Below are positions 51,950 to 61,531 of a DNA stretch of 64,000 nt, piece by piece. A program made the translations under genes and the position numbers. Below the pieces are notes generated by a model. It had not been told where the DNA came from and did not search any database. It worked only from the letters and a program-made list of their open reading frames with translations. The DNA comes from Chryseobacterium sp. FP211-J200 (lineage in GTDB: Bacteria > Bacteroidota > Bacteroidia > Flavobacteriales > Weeksellaceae): positions 1-64,000 of the forward strand of contig NZ_LSHB01000067.1 in NCBI RefSeq assembly GCF_001643375.1, written 5' to 3'. The stretch's first letter is position 1. Each line of letters begins with the position of its first letter.

Positions 51950-53419
51950 CTAGTACCCAGGAGCTTGCGAAATATTAGGATTATTTTGCATTTCATTAAA
52001 AGGTATTGGCCATATAAACCTCTTATCACCAACAGGAATAGTTGCCAAAGGATTACCATCTGATCCTGTTTGATATTTTACGATAGACTTATTATTTCTT
52101 TTAAGGTCAGTAAATCTTGTTCCCTCGAGAAAAAATTCAAAACCTTTTTGTCTTAGTATCTCATCTAAAACTGCAGTACCCGTAAAAGTTTTGTTATAAT
52201 CAGTATCTCTATATCCAATTACCCAAGTTTTGAGTGTCTGAAATGCTGCTGTAGGATCCGTGTGATACTGAGCTTCTGCTTTTATAAATATTGCCTCTGT
52301 TTTTCTCAACTGTATCACATCCCTAAAACCACTGTTGTACTTTTTAACATTTATTGGTGCTGGCAAATCAGGATACGTCGTTGCATTATTTTGATACCAT
52401 GCTGTATTCTTTATGCGAATATCCGAAGCAGTAGCTTGATTGGGCACAGCTGGATTTTTCATAAATGAATTAAAGAACGGTTGTGCCATAAAATTTTGTT
52501 TATAGTTTCCAGCTGTTCCCCAATACGTAGTAAGAGAGTTAGTTCCGCCTGGATTGGTATAATCTATTTGAAAAAGCACTTCTGTGTTATTTTCACCTGT
52601 CAGTAAAAATAATGATGCAAAACCACTTCCGGTACTTAGTGGAGCTCCTAAGTCAATAACTGCTTGGGCATATTGCTGTGCTTTGTTGTAATCTTTTTTA
52701 AATAGATATGCTCTTGCTAACAATAAGTTGATAGCATTTGAATTAAAAGATTTGTTATCCGCATAGATGGCCGATGTCTGATCACTCGTGAATGTCGCTA
52801 ATGAAGATTCTAAATCAGCAATCACATTGTTGATTACTGTTTCAACACTTGCCCTAGGTAATTTAGCTTCTATATCATAAGTAGTTGGGTACGGAACACC
52901 CAAACTTTGATCACCTTCTCCATAATTAGGTGAAAAGAGTCCTAGTAATGCTAAATAGTTGTAAGCACGGACCACTTTAGCATGTGCAAATAAAGTATTA
53001 GACTTTACGATTCCTTCTTCCCCATCTGGAATTTTGCCCTCATAAGACAACATAAGATTTGCGTTTGCAATTGTATTATAAAATGCACCCCAGATACCGC
53101 CACTCGCACCTCCATCCACGATGAGATGGTTGAAAGCATTTGTTGAAACATAATACCCTGAGTTTCTAATACTTACAAAACCAATATCCCCTGTTAATTC
53201 TTGATAGGTAAAATAGTCCCCCCCAAAACCATTGATATTAGATAATGAAGCGTAAAGACCTCTTACGGAATTCTGTAAATCTTCGTTTGTTTTAATTGTA
53301 TTATTATCTAAAGGAATATATGTCGCTGGATAATAATCTTCCTGCAAATAACTATCTGAGCAAGAAGTAATGGATAAGACTGCAGCGATAGCACCCGAAA
53401 TAAATATATTGTTTTTCAT
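51950..53419 (-). CDS. SusD/RagB-family nutrient-binding lipoprotein
   Basis: 489 residues, lipobox SITSC (Cys20). Binds glycans or peptides on the cell surface and closes the SusC channel. Typical SusD traits: helical TPR-like scaffold (NLLLARAYLFKKDYNKAQQYAQAVI), the RGLYASLSNINGFG loop near the N-terminus, and the C-terminal FLEGTRFTDLKRNNKSIV and KRFIWPIPFNEMQNNPNISQAPGY closing motif. It starts 17 nt after the susC stop and precedes the propeller gene. No glycosidase or sulfatase lies nearby, so the substrate may be peptide or an imported sugar; not resolvable here. Confidence 0.93.
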   Translation of the reverse strand: MKNNIFISGAIAAVLSITSCSDSYLQEDYYPATYIPLDNNTIKTNEDLQNSVRGLYASLSNINGFGGDYFTYQELTGDIGFVSIRNSGYYVSTNAFNHLIVDGGASGGIWGAFYNTIANANLMLSYEGKIPDGEEGIVKSNTLFAHAKVVRAYNYLALLGLFSPNYGEGDQSLGVPYPTTYDIEAKLPRASVETVINNVIADLESSLATFTSDQTSAIYADNKSFNSNAINLLLARAYLFKKDYNKAQQYAQAVIDLGAPLSTGSGFASLFLLTGENNTEVLFQIDYTNPGGTNSLTTYWGTAGNYKQNFMAQPFFNSFMKNPAVPNQATASDIRIKNTAWYQNNATTYPDLPAPINVKKYNSGFRDVIQLRKTEAIFIKAEAQYHTDPTAAFQTLKTWVIGYRDTDYNKTFTGTAVLDEILRQKGFEFFLEGTRFTDLKRNNKSIVKYQTGSDGNPLATIPVGDKRFIWPIPFNEMQNNPNISQAPGY

Positions 53420-53436
53420 TTTTTAAAGTTTAATAA

Positions 53437-56301
53437 TTAAAAGTCTATTACAGCCCCAAACATTATCTGTCTCATAATAGGCTGTGTCTGATCATAGATC
53501 CCAGATCCACCGACATAATTACCGACTGTATTACTATTTGATTCTGGATCAAATGGAAGATCTTTATCAAATGTGAAAGTCAATAAATTGATTCCTCTGA
53601 CATAGAAATAAACACTATTAATTTCTTTTACTTTAAGATCATCCTTATTTAATCTAAATCCTAATTCTGCACTTTTTAATTTTATATAATCCCCTTTGTA
53701 AAGATATCTTGTGGAATGGTACTTGTTAACAGTATTACCAGGTCTATACTGTGGACGATCTGCTCCAGTATTATCAGGGCTCCATGCATTTGAAACATCT
53801 TTAACTTGTTTTATTCCGACATCTTGGCCATCAGCATCATAGTATCTTCCCCATAGGTCATAAACAGAGAAATCACCCGCATAAGTCGCTAAGAAGCTAA
53901 AGCTTAGTTTTTTATATGTAAAACTATTGGTCAAACCAGCTGTATGTGTAGGAATTGACTTTTCACCTACATAATCTCTATTGATAGTTGCGGATGAGGC
54001 CTGCCCGTTACTTACTGTTGTACGGGTTGCATCTGTATACCACAAAGCATCTCCATTACTAGGATCCACACCAATATAACTTGCCAAATACCATTCAGAA
54101 GGATCATGTCCTACAGCATATCTTTTAAAATAAGTTTGTTCTAAGGGTCCATTCACACTCAGAACCTTAGCTCTATTATAAGAATAGTTACCATTAATCG
54201 CCCAAGTAAAATTATCATTTTTTACAGGATCATATGACAAAGTACTTTCAAAACCTTTACTCTCTGATTTCAACGCATTACCTGTTAACAAACCAAATCC
54301 TGTTGAAGGAGCGTTTGGAATATTGTTCGTCAATTGATCACTAATAATATTTTTATAAATATCAAATGACACTCTTAATTTATTATTTGCAAATCCTAAA
54401 TCAAGACCAATATTACTTTTTTTAGAGGATTCCCACTGCAAATTTGGATTTCCTGGATTATTGATTGTATAACCTCCTGATAGCATGTATGATGATTGGC
54501 CTAATGTAGCTCTATTGGTATACATCATATTATTTGTACTACCGACCTCTCCATAACTGGCCCTTACTTTTAACTCATCAAATACAGAGCTTAAATCAAT
54601 AATATTGTGAAAATTTACGTTGGCTCCTGAAGCCCAAAAATTTCCATATTTTTTGTTGTCTCCAAAGTGTGAATAACCATCTCTTCTAAATGACCCCATC
54701 ACATTGAAATAATCCCTATAACCATAAGATAATCTTCCAATATAACCTATTAAATGAAACTTCTCTTGATAAGATTGAGTTGCAAAAGGTGTTGTACCCC
54801 AAGAAACTACATTTTGCTCATAGTGCCCTGACTTAAAACCAGTTGAGGCTTGATAAGGATACTTAGACCATTTGATTGTTGTTTCCGTACCTGCAGTCGC
54901 AGTAAACTTGTGATCATCATTTATCTTGAAGTCGTAGTTAAAGAAATTTGACCAGTTAAGGGTTGTGTATGTATAATTACTTTGTATAGCTAGACCTGTA
55001 ATTCCATTTGCCGCATTATTACCATCTCCAAAGTCTGGGTTTCTATATTCATTCTCATCGTAATAATTATAGTCAACTCCAACATTTGAAGAAAATCTAA
55101 GATGCTTAAGTATGTTATAATTAAAACCAAAAGAAGAAAGTATTTTTGTAAACACTGATTTTCTACTATTTACGTCCTGAATAGCCACGGGGTTAAATCC
55201 TGCATTTCCTACGCCTCCATTAATATCTAGATTATAGCTGCCATCAGCATTGTAAATGGAGTTTGTATTAGGTGTGAATCTTGCTGACAAGACTGGATTG
55301 GCAAAATAACCGAAATCCAATGGACCATACTGAGTAGCCCTAGAAATCATATTGGAAGAGGAAATTGATATTTTATCATTAACTTTTGCATCAATCTTAA
55401 TAGTTGCATTCATTCTCTTATATAGAGCATCCCTAATGATACCTTCTTGTTCTGTATTACCAATTGATGCATATCCTTTTATTTTTTCGTTTCCAAAAGA
55501 ATAATTTAAATTGTATTTTGACGCACCTGTCGCAGATCTTCTTGTTGCATCCTCCCAATCGATATCCCTAGTACCATCCCAACTTTTCAAAAGACCAGAA
55601 TCTTTATTTAAAACAGTAAAGGTTGCGTCTTCTAAGGATTGCCCATTTGCCATGTATCCTTTTATCAATGCATTAACCTGCTCTTGTGCATTTTGAAATT
55701 CATATCTCTCGAATGCTGGTGTTCCAAAACCGTATTCTGCCATCATCGTCAATTTTCCTTTCCCACCTCTACCAGATTTAGTTTTGATTATAATTACACC
55801 TGCAGCAGCACGCGAACCATATATAGATGTTGTAGCTCCGTCTTTTAGCACTTCAACACTTTCTATATCTGTAGGATCAATCATAGCCAATGCATTTGAG
55901 GTTGTCGCTACACCTGCTTGATCTCCTACAAGGACTGGAACACCATCAACAATGTAAAGAGGTTGATTGTCACCGGTCAAACTGCTAATACCTCTGATAA
56001 GAACTTTGGCATTTGACCCGGGCTGTCCGCTGTTAGCAGTTATTACTGTTCCAGAGACCTGACCAGCAATAGCCATATCAACTGACAATGCATTAGGTTT
56101 CTCTAATGCCTTTGAGGAAACTATTGAATAAGAACCAACTTTTTGTTCTTGGGTTTCTTTAATACCATATGTACCCAAAACCACTACCTCTTCAATGTCA
56201 TTCGTTTTAGTAACAGTATCTGCTTTCTTTCTTTGTGCATTTGCTGCAATTCCTAAAAAGAAAATAGCACCTGCACTAAGCACACGTAATTTTACATTCA
56301 T
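53437..56301 (-). CDS. SusC/RagA TonB-linked outer-membrane transporter
   Basis: 954 residues. Signal peptide (about 1-22), TonB-box-like DIEEVVVLGTYG (34-45), plug with SVDMAIAGQVSGTVI, NAKVLIRGISSL, PLYIVDGVPV and YGSRAAAGVIIIKTKSGR, then a 22-strand barrel ending in GAVIDF. The N-terminal carboxypeptidase-regulatory-like domain seen in many SusC proteins is absent. It imports a large ligand energised by TonB, together with SusD encoded 17 nt downstream. A good promoter lies upstream (56327-56357). Strand-rich region more AT-biased than the neighbouring infB. Confidence 0.95.
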   Translation of the reverse strand: MNVKLRVLSAGAIFFLGIAANAQRKKADTVTKTNDIEEVVVLGTYGIKETQEQKVGSYSIVSSKALEKPNALSVDMAIAGQVSGTVITANSGQPGSNAKVLIRGISSLTGDNQPLYIVDGVPVLVGDQAGVATTSNALAMIDPTDIESVEVLKDGATTSIYGSRAAAGVIIIKTKSGRGGKGKLTMMAEYGFGTPAFERYEFQNAQEQVNALIKGYMANGQSLEDATFTVLNKDSGLLKSWDGTRDIDWEDATRRSATGASKYNLNYSFGNEKIKGYASIGNTEQEGIIRDALYKRMNATIKIDAKVNDKISISSSNMISRATQYGPLDFGYFANPVLSARFTPNTNSIYNADGSYNLDINGGVGNAGFNPVAIQDVNSRKSVFTKILSSFGFNYNILKHLRFSSNVGVDYNYYDENEYRNPDFGDGNNAANGITGLAIQSNYTYTTLNWSNFFNYDFKINDDHKFTATAGTETTIKWSKYPYQASTGFKSGHYEQNVVSWGTTPFATQSYQEKFHLIGYIGRLSYGYRDYFNVMGSFRRDGYSHFGDNKKYGNFWASGANVNFHNIIDLSSVFDELKVRASYGEVGSTNNMMYTNRATLGQSSYMLSGGYTINNPGNPNLQWESSKKSNIGLDLGFANNKLRVSFDIYKNIISDQLTNNIPNAPSTGFGLLTGNALKSESKGFESTLSYDPVKNDNFTWAINGNYSYNRAKVLSVNGPLEQTYFKRYAVGHDPSEWYLASYIGVDPSNGDALWYTDATRTTVSNGQASSATINRDYVGEKSIPTHTAGLTNSFTYKKLSFSFLATYAGDFSVYDLWGRYYDADGQDVGIKQVKDVSNAWSPDNTGADRPQYRPGNTVNKYHSTRYLYKGDYIKLKSAELGFRLNKDDLKVKEINSVYFYVRGINLLTFTFDKDLPFDPESNSNTVGNYVGGSGIYDQTQPIMRQIMFGAVIDF

Positions 56302-56326
56302 ATTAACACTATTTAATTATAATCTG

Positions 56327-56357
56327 CAAATATGTTAAAAAATTTTAACACCGCAAA
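56327..56357 (-). promoter_or_regulatory. susC promoter
   Basis: Minus strand: TTTG (56354-56357), exactly 19 nt, CATATTTG (56327-56334; one base from consensus) followed by C. Start near 56320. The remaining gap to 56555 is AT-rich with no repeat that I recognise. Confidence 0.7.
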
Positions 56358-56551
56358 AATTATAGGCAAGTATTATTGTGAATTTGATCACAATTATTAT
56401 AATACAATAAAAATAAATCAATATATTTTTTATTTAGTTGAAAATATGATTAAATAATATTAACAGTATGGTCATGTCGTCTGACAACCATATTAAAATT
56501 ATTAATTCTAAATATTTTATTTAGAACTATTACAAATAATAGTTACGGCAC

Positions 56552-56576
56552 AAAAAAACCGCCAAAAAGGCGGTTT
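56552..56576 (-). terminator. Terminator after infB
   Basis: Minus strand: AAACCGCC, 5-nt loop, GGCGGTTT (56556-56576) and a T-run. It follows the infB stop by 22 nt. Confidence 0.9.
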
Positions 56577-56597
56577 CAAGTATAGTATATTATAATC

Positions 56598-59471
56598 TTA
56601 TTTCAATTTCTTCTTAACGGCTACTTCTTCATAGACCTCAAGGATATCACCTTCTTCGATATCGTTGTAACCTTTGATGTTAAGTCCACATTCGTAACCT
56701 TTGGTCACTTCTTTCACGTCGTCTTTGAAACGTTTCAAACTTTCAAGTTCGCCATCAAATTTCACAATACCATCTCTAAGGAGTCTAATACTAGAATTTC
56801 TGGTTACCTTACCGGTAAGAACCATACAACCTGCGATGGATCCAACTTTAGAAATTCTGAATACTTCTCTGATCTCCACGTTACCAATCACTTGTTCCTG
56901 GATCTCTGGAGAAAGCATGCCTTCCATCGCTTCCTTCACTTCGTCGATTGCTCGGTAGATGATAGAATATGTTCTGATCTCTACTTCTTCTTTATCTGCA
57001 ATATCTTTTGCATTCACACTTGCTCTTACGTTGAATCCTATCATAATCGCATCAGACGCTGCCGCTAGCAATACATCAGATTCTGTGATCTGACCAACAC
57101 CTTTGTGAAGGATATTAACCTGGATCTCTTCAGTAGATAACCTTTGCAATTGATCTGACAATGCTTCAACCGAACCATCCACGTCACCTTTCAAGATAAT
57201 ATTCAATTCCTTAAAGTCACCTAGAGCGATACGACGACCGATCTCATCGAGCGTCAAGTGTTTCTTGGTTCTGATAGACTGCTCTCTTTGAAGCTGTTCT
57301 CTCTTATTTGCAATCGTTTTCGCTTCTTTCTCATCAGCAAAAACTCGGAATTTGTCTCCCGCTGTTGGCGCGCCGTCCAAACCTAGAATCGTTACCGGAA
57401 TTGATGGTCCTGCTGTTTCCATGGCTTTTCCACGTTCGTCTAGCATTGCTTTCACTTTACCGTGGTTTTTACCTGCAAGCACGTAATCTCCCACTTTCAG
57501 AGTTCCGTTTTGAACCAACATTGTTGCTACATATCCACGTCCTTTGTCCAAGGCTGCTTCTATTACTACTCCACTTGCCTGTTTGTTTGGATTTGATTTC
57601 AATTCCAACATTTCTGCCTGAAGTAATACTTTTTCTAATAACAGATCTACATTGTTACCAAATTTAGCAGAGATCTCTTGTGCCTGTACATTTCCACCCC
57701 ATTCTTCAACCAAGACATTCATTGCCGAAAGTTGCTCTCTGATCTTATCTGGATTTGCGCCTGCTTTATCTACTTTATTGATCGCAATGATCATTGGAAC
57801 GCCGGCAGCCTGTGCGTGTGCAATAGCTTCCTTTGTTTGTGGCATTACGTCATCATCCGCTGCAACAACGATGATAGCGATATCCGTGATCTGAGCACCT
57901 CTGGCTCTCATCGCGGTAAATGCCTCGTGACCTGGTGTATCCAAGAATGTAATTCTCTGTCCACTTTCCAATTTCACGTTATAAGCACCAATGTGCTGTG
58001 TAATACCTCCGGACTCACCAGCGATCACATTTGTTTTTCTAATATAATCCAGCAAAGATGTTTTACCGTGATCCACGTGTCCCATCACAGTAACAACGGC
58101 TGCTCTTGGTAATAGATCTTCTGCTAGATCTTCAACATCGTCTGCTGCTGCTTCTTCAACATCAGCATCAGAGAATTCGATTTTGAAACCAAATTCGTCA
58201 GCAACCAACAATAATGTATCGGCTTCCAAACGTTGGTTCATCGTCACCATTACTCCTAGAGAGAAACAAGCAGAGATTACCTCTGTCGCACTTACATTCA
58301 TCAAACTAGCAAGATCGCTAACCGTAATGAATTCAGTTACTTTAAGAGTTCTGTCTTGTGCATCAATTTCCTGCTGGATCTCATCCTGCTCTCTTCTCCA
58401 AGACCTTTTGTCTTTTCTATGTTTAGAACCTTTAGATTTCCCACCTTTATTGGTCAGTTTTTCTAAAGTTTCTTTGATTTGATTTTTAACTTGCTCGTCT
58501 GTCAGTTCAACTGGCATTGTACGAGCTTGTCCTTGGCCACCTCTGTTGTTTCCTCCTGGACGGTTATTCCCTCCTGGACGATTGTTGTTTCCTCCTGGAC
58601 GGTTTCCACCTTGTCCTGGCGGGCGATTGCCTTGGTTGTTACCTTGTCCTGCAGGTCTGTTAGCACCACCTTGAGTATTTCCTCCTTGATTGGTATTGGC
58701 TTGACCTGGAACATCTTTGGTAATACGCTTCCTTTTCTTTTTGGCAGCGTTATTATTTGAGTTAGAAGATGGTTTTCTATTGAATTGAGTCAAATCGATT
58801 TTTTCACCAACGATTTTCGGACCGTCTAATTTTTGGTAAACAGTTTCTATCTTTTGGGAATCCTCAGAATCCGGACCTTGAACGATCTCAACAGGTTTTG
58901 CTGCTGGTTGCTCTTCAACTTTAGGTTCTGGTTTTGGCTCTTCTTTGATGACAGGTTTTGGTTCCTCTGCAGGTTTCTCAGTCACTTTTGGTTTCTCAGA
59001 AGGCTTTGGTCTTCCTGTATCAATGGTTGAAAGGTCGATCTTATCAAGCACTTTGAACTCTTGCTTTTCCTCTTTTTTCACAACCTCTGGTTGTACTTCT
59101 TTTTTCTCTTCTACCACTGATTCAGGAGTAGGAACAACTTCTTCCGCAGGCTTAGCCGTAGGATTCAAGTCGATTTTGCCCAAGATCCTGGTCTCAGGTC
59201 TTGCGTTTGATTTGGCTCTTATAACCTCAGGTGCTTTTTCTTCGATCGCTAATTTTTCGTCAGGAACTTTAGAAATAACCACCTCATGAGAAGCTTTTCT
59301 CTGTTCTCCATCTTTTCGGAACTCAGCTTCCAATGCAGAAAATGCCTGTTCTTCTAATAGAGCGTTAGGATTACTATCCACCTCGATCCCTTTTCCCTGC
59401 AGATATTCCACAGCTCTTGGGATAGAAATGTTAAGTTCTTTAACGGCTTTATTTAATCTTATTTTTGGCAT
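56598..59471 (-). CDS. infB: Translation initiation factor IF-2
   Basis: 957 residues. Guides initiator tRNA to the 30S subunit and joins subunits, using GTP. The N-terminal IF2_N domain (1-50) is followed by a disordered stretch (60-320) with three copies of an (L/V)xxKIDL motif (near 97, 142 and 221) and a Gly/Asn/Arg/Pro tract (256-316). The G-domain has GHVDHGKT (464-471), DTPGHEAF and NKVDK, and the C-terminal domains C1 and C2 follow. Last gene of rimP-nusA-infB, then a strong terminator. ATG at 59471 gives the usual [14 protein letters not shown]. Confidence 0.97.
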   Translation of the reverse strand: MPKIRLNKAVKELNISIPRAVEYLQGKGIEVDSNPNALLEEQAFSALEAEFRKDGEQRKASHEVVISKVPDEKLAIEEKAPEVIRAKSNARPETRILGKIDLNPTAKPAEEVVPTPESVVEEKKEVQPEVVKKEEKQEFKVLDKIDLSTIDTGRPKPSEKPKVTEKPAEEPKPVIKEEPKPEPKVEEQPAAKPVEIVQGPDSEDSQKIETVYQKLDGPKIVGEKIDLTQFNRKPSSNSNNNAAKKKRKRITKDVPGQANTNQGGNTQGGANRPAGQGNNQGNRPPGQGGNRPGGNNNRPGGNNRPGGNNRGGQGQARTMPVELTDEQVKNQIKETLEKLTNKGGKSKGSKHRKDKRSWRREQDEIQQEIDAQDRTLKVTEFITVSDLASLMNVSATEVISACFSLGVMVTMNQRLEADTLLLVADEFGFKIEFSDADVEEAAADDVEDLAEDLLPRAAVVTVMGHVDHGKTSLLDYIRKTNVIAGESGGITQHIGAYNVKLESGQRITFLDTPGHEAFTAMRARGAQITDIAIIVVAADDDVMPQTKEAIAHAQAAGVPMIIAINKVDKAGANPDKIREQLSAMNVLVEEWGGNVQAQEISAKFGNNVDLLLEKVLLQAEMLELKSNPNKQASGVVIEAALDKGRGYVATMLVQNGTLKVGDYVLAGKNHGKVKAMLDERGKAMETAGPSIPVTILGLDGAPTAGDKFRVFADEKEAKTIANKREQLQREQSIRTKKHLTLDEIGRRIALGDFKELNIILKGDVDGSVEALSDQLQRLSTEEIQVNILHKGVGQITESDVLLAAASDAIMIGFNVRASVNAKDIADKEEVEIRTYSIIYRAIDEVKEAMEGMLSPEIQEQVIGNVEIREVFRISKVGSIAGCMVLTGKVTRNSSIRLLRDGIVKFDGELESLKRFKDDVKEVTKGYECGLNIKGYNDIEEGDILEVYEEVAVKKKLK

Positions 59472-59579
59472 AAATATAAATTTGCTTTTGGCTTTAGCGT
59501 TTTAAGCTTTTGCTTTATTTTTTTCTTTTTATTAAAATTTAGTTTTTCAAAAGTATTCAAAAAACTTTACTTCATTTTA

Positions 59580-60815
59580 TTAACCTTCTAATTCTTCTCT
59601 TAGAATGTTCTTCACATCTTCGATGGTCTCTTCCTCAAGATCCACGATTTTCAACAATGCGTCGGTATCTTTGTCCAAGACACTTCTTGCAGTGGTAAGC
59701 CCAACTTTTTTGAACTCATCGATGATCCAAGCTTCAATCTCATCGGAGAATTCTCTCAACTCAACATCGTCGTCATCAGAAGTTTCTCTGTAAACATCAA
59801 TTTCATAACCTGTCAACCATGATGCCAACTTGATATTTTGACCTTGTTTACCGATCACTTTAGAGATCTCTTCTACTGGCGTGTAAACCAATGCGTAGTT
59901 AGATTCTTCGTTTATTTCAATTTTATTGATGATGATATTTCCTAAAGCTCTCTTCACAAAGATCTCAGGATTTTTTGACCATTGGATCACATCAATATTC
60001 TCATTTTTAAGTTCTCTTACAACCCCGTGGATCCTTGAACCTTTCACACCAACACAAGCTCCAACAGGATCAATTCTGTCATCGTAGGCATCAACTGCGA
60101 TCTTCGCTTTCTCACCAGGAATTCTCACTACTTTTTTAAGGATAATCGTTCCATCCTGGATCTCAGGGATCTCAAGCTCCAATAATTCTTCAAGGAATTT
60201 AGGCGCTGTTCTGGAAACGATGATCTGTGGTTTTGAACCTCGGAAGTCTACGCTTTCTACAATTCCTTTCACAGTTTCTCCTTTTTTGAAGAAATCAGAA
60301 GGGATTTGATTTTCCTTAGGCAAGATGAATTCGTTATCCTCATCATCCAAAAGAATCACATGTTTGTGACGGATATGGTGAACTTCACCAATGATAATTT
60401 CTCCGATTCTGTCTTTGAACTGCTCATACAAAGAAGCGTTAAAATGCTCCTGGATTTTCGTAGCCAAGATCTGCTTCAAAGTTAAGATACTTCTTCTCCC
60501 AAGATTTGCAACTTCGATCTCCTGCGTATATTCCTCACCAACTTCGAAAGTTGAATCGATCTTTCTAACCTCAGAGATCTCGATTTCAAGATCATCATCT
60601 TCGGACATCTCGTCTTCAACGATAGTTTTGTTCAAGAAAATCTGAAAATCCCCTTTGTCAGGATTCACGATCACATCAAAATGGTCATCAGAGTCATATC
60701 TTTTTCTAAGAAGAGTCTTAAGAGAATCTTCGATAATAGCCATTAAGTCTATTTTGCTGATATTCTTTATTTCTTTAAAATCACCAAAGGCTTCTATTAA
60801 AGCTAAATTATCCAT
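59580..60815 (-). CDS. nusA: Transcription termination/antitermination protein NusA
   Basis: 411 residues: N-terminal RNA-polymerase-binding domain (about 1-130, with LIEAFGDFKEIKNISKIDLM), S1 (about 130-200), KH1 and KH2 (about 210-350; GVKGSRIHGVVREL and VIGKQGQNIKLASWLTGYEI). A short acidic C-terminal tail replaces the AR domains of E. coli, typical of Bacteroidota. NusA modulates pausing, termination and antitermination. It is 71 nt after rimP and 108 nt before infB. Confidence 0.97.
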   Translation of the reverse strand: MDNLALIEAFGDFKEIKNISKIDLMAIIEDSLKTLLRKRYDSDDHFDVIVNPDKGDFQIFLNKTIVEDEMSEDDDLEIEISEVRKIDSTFEVGEEYTQEIEVANLGRRSILTLKQILATKIQEHFNASLYEQFKDRIGEIIIGEVHHIRHKHVILLDDEDNEFILPKENQIPSDFFKKGETVKGIVESVDFRGSKPQIIVSRTAPKFLEELLELEIPEIQDGTIILKKVVRIPGEKAKIAVDAYDDRIDPVGACVGVKGSRIHGVVRELKNENIDVIQWSKNPEIFVKRALGNIIINKIEINEESNYALVYTPVEEISKVIGKQGQNIKLASWLTGYEIDVYRETSDDDDVELREFSDEIEAWIIDEFKKVGLTTARSVLDKDTDALLKIVDLEEETIEDVKNILREELEG

Positions 60816-60819
60816 ATCC

Positions 60820-60890
60820 TATATATAATTGATAAATGACGGTTGATAATTGATCTTTACTGAATCAACATCAATTCATCTAATTGTTAA
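60820..60890. repeat. Short AT-rich intergenic repeat (TGATAATTGAT family), copy 2
   Basis: TATATAATTGATAAATGA, GGTTGATAATTGA, a TGAATCAACATCAATTCA imperfect palindrome, then AAATTTAATTA. Order matches the element at 44626-44683. It fills the gap between rimP and nusA and touches the rimP stop. Confidence 0.5.
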
Positions 60891-61354
60891 AATTTAATTA
60901 CTACTAATGCTTTTTTGATGTCGGTGTAAGGAATCTCTCTCTCTTCTACTACATCTTCTTTTCCTTTTCCAACAAGTTTCGGTTGTCTGTATTCTAATCT
61001 CAGAACGATCTTTTCATCATCAACTGATAAAAGTTCGCCTTCAACTTTTGTAGAATCCGCAAACATCACCTCGATCTCTCTTCCAATGTTTTTTCTAAAT
61101 TGTCTCGGATACTCAAGTGGCTCACTCAATCCGGAAGACATCACCTGCAAACTGAAATCGTGGATCTCGCGATCCATATTGAACTCAATTGCTCTGCTGG
61201 CATCCAGACAATCCTGAAGGGTAACACCATTGTCACCATCCAAAATCACTGTCACATCAGATGTTGCAGAGATTTTCAGATCCACTAAAAAAAGATCCGG
61301 TCTAGTTTCTAGAAACTCATTAAGTAAGCGACTTAATTCTGTTTTAAATTCCAT
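60887..61354 (-). CDS. rimP: Ribosome maturation factor
   Basis: 155 residues with the two RimP domains: N-terminal (about 1-85; VDLKISATSDVTVILDGDNGVTLQDCLDASRAIE and VMSSGLSEPL) and the C-terminal Sm-like domain (VEGELLSVDDEKIVLRLEY). RimP helps late maturation of the 30S subunit. First gene of the rimP-nusA-infB operon. The leader of about 70 nt upstream holds a small hairpin and starts at the promoter at 61430-61461. Confidence 0.95.
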   Translation of the reverse strand: MEFKTELSRLLNEFLETRPDLFLVDLKISATSDVTVILDGDNGVTLQDCLDASRAIEFNMDREIHDFSLQVMSSGLSEPLEYPRQFRKNIGREIEVMFADSTKVEGELLSVDDEKIVLRLEYRQPKLVGKGKEDVVEEREIPYTDIKKALVVIKF

Positions 61355-61429
61355 AAATATTACTCCTAGTTACATCTACGAAAAAAGGCATTCTTGCGAA
61401 AGCCTTCCCATTTTCCCGTAAATCTTTGG

Positions 61430-61461
61430 CAAAGATAATCAAATTTATTAAAACAAACAAA
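61430..61461 (-). promoter_or_regulatory. rimP-nusA-infB promoter
   Basis: Minus strand: TTTG (61458-61461), 20 nt, TATCTTTG (61430-61437), an exact -7 box. Start near 61423. The leader contains a 9-bp imperfect hairpin AAGGC-x-TTC / GAA-x-GCCTT at about 61385-61407. Confidence 0.8.
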
Positions 61462-61502
61462 AAGCTAATATTTCATTTACATAGACTTCAACTAAATTTT
61501 CT

Positions 61503-61510
61503 TATTTTTG
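61503..61510 (+). promoter_or_regulatory. -7 element upstream of the UDP-sugar dehydrogenase gene
   Basis: TATTTTTG matches TAnnTTTG exactly. It covers an earlier in-frame TTG (61508), so that TTG cannot be the start of a message made from here. The -33 box is unclear. Confidence 0.5.
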
Positions 61511-61531
61511 CGGAAATTAAAACTTATTCTC

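Noticed and set aside
61508-61531. Earlier TTG start of the UDP-sugar dehydrogenase
   Set aside because: This TTG is part of the -7 promoter box; the Rossmann fold begins right after the TTG at 61532.
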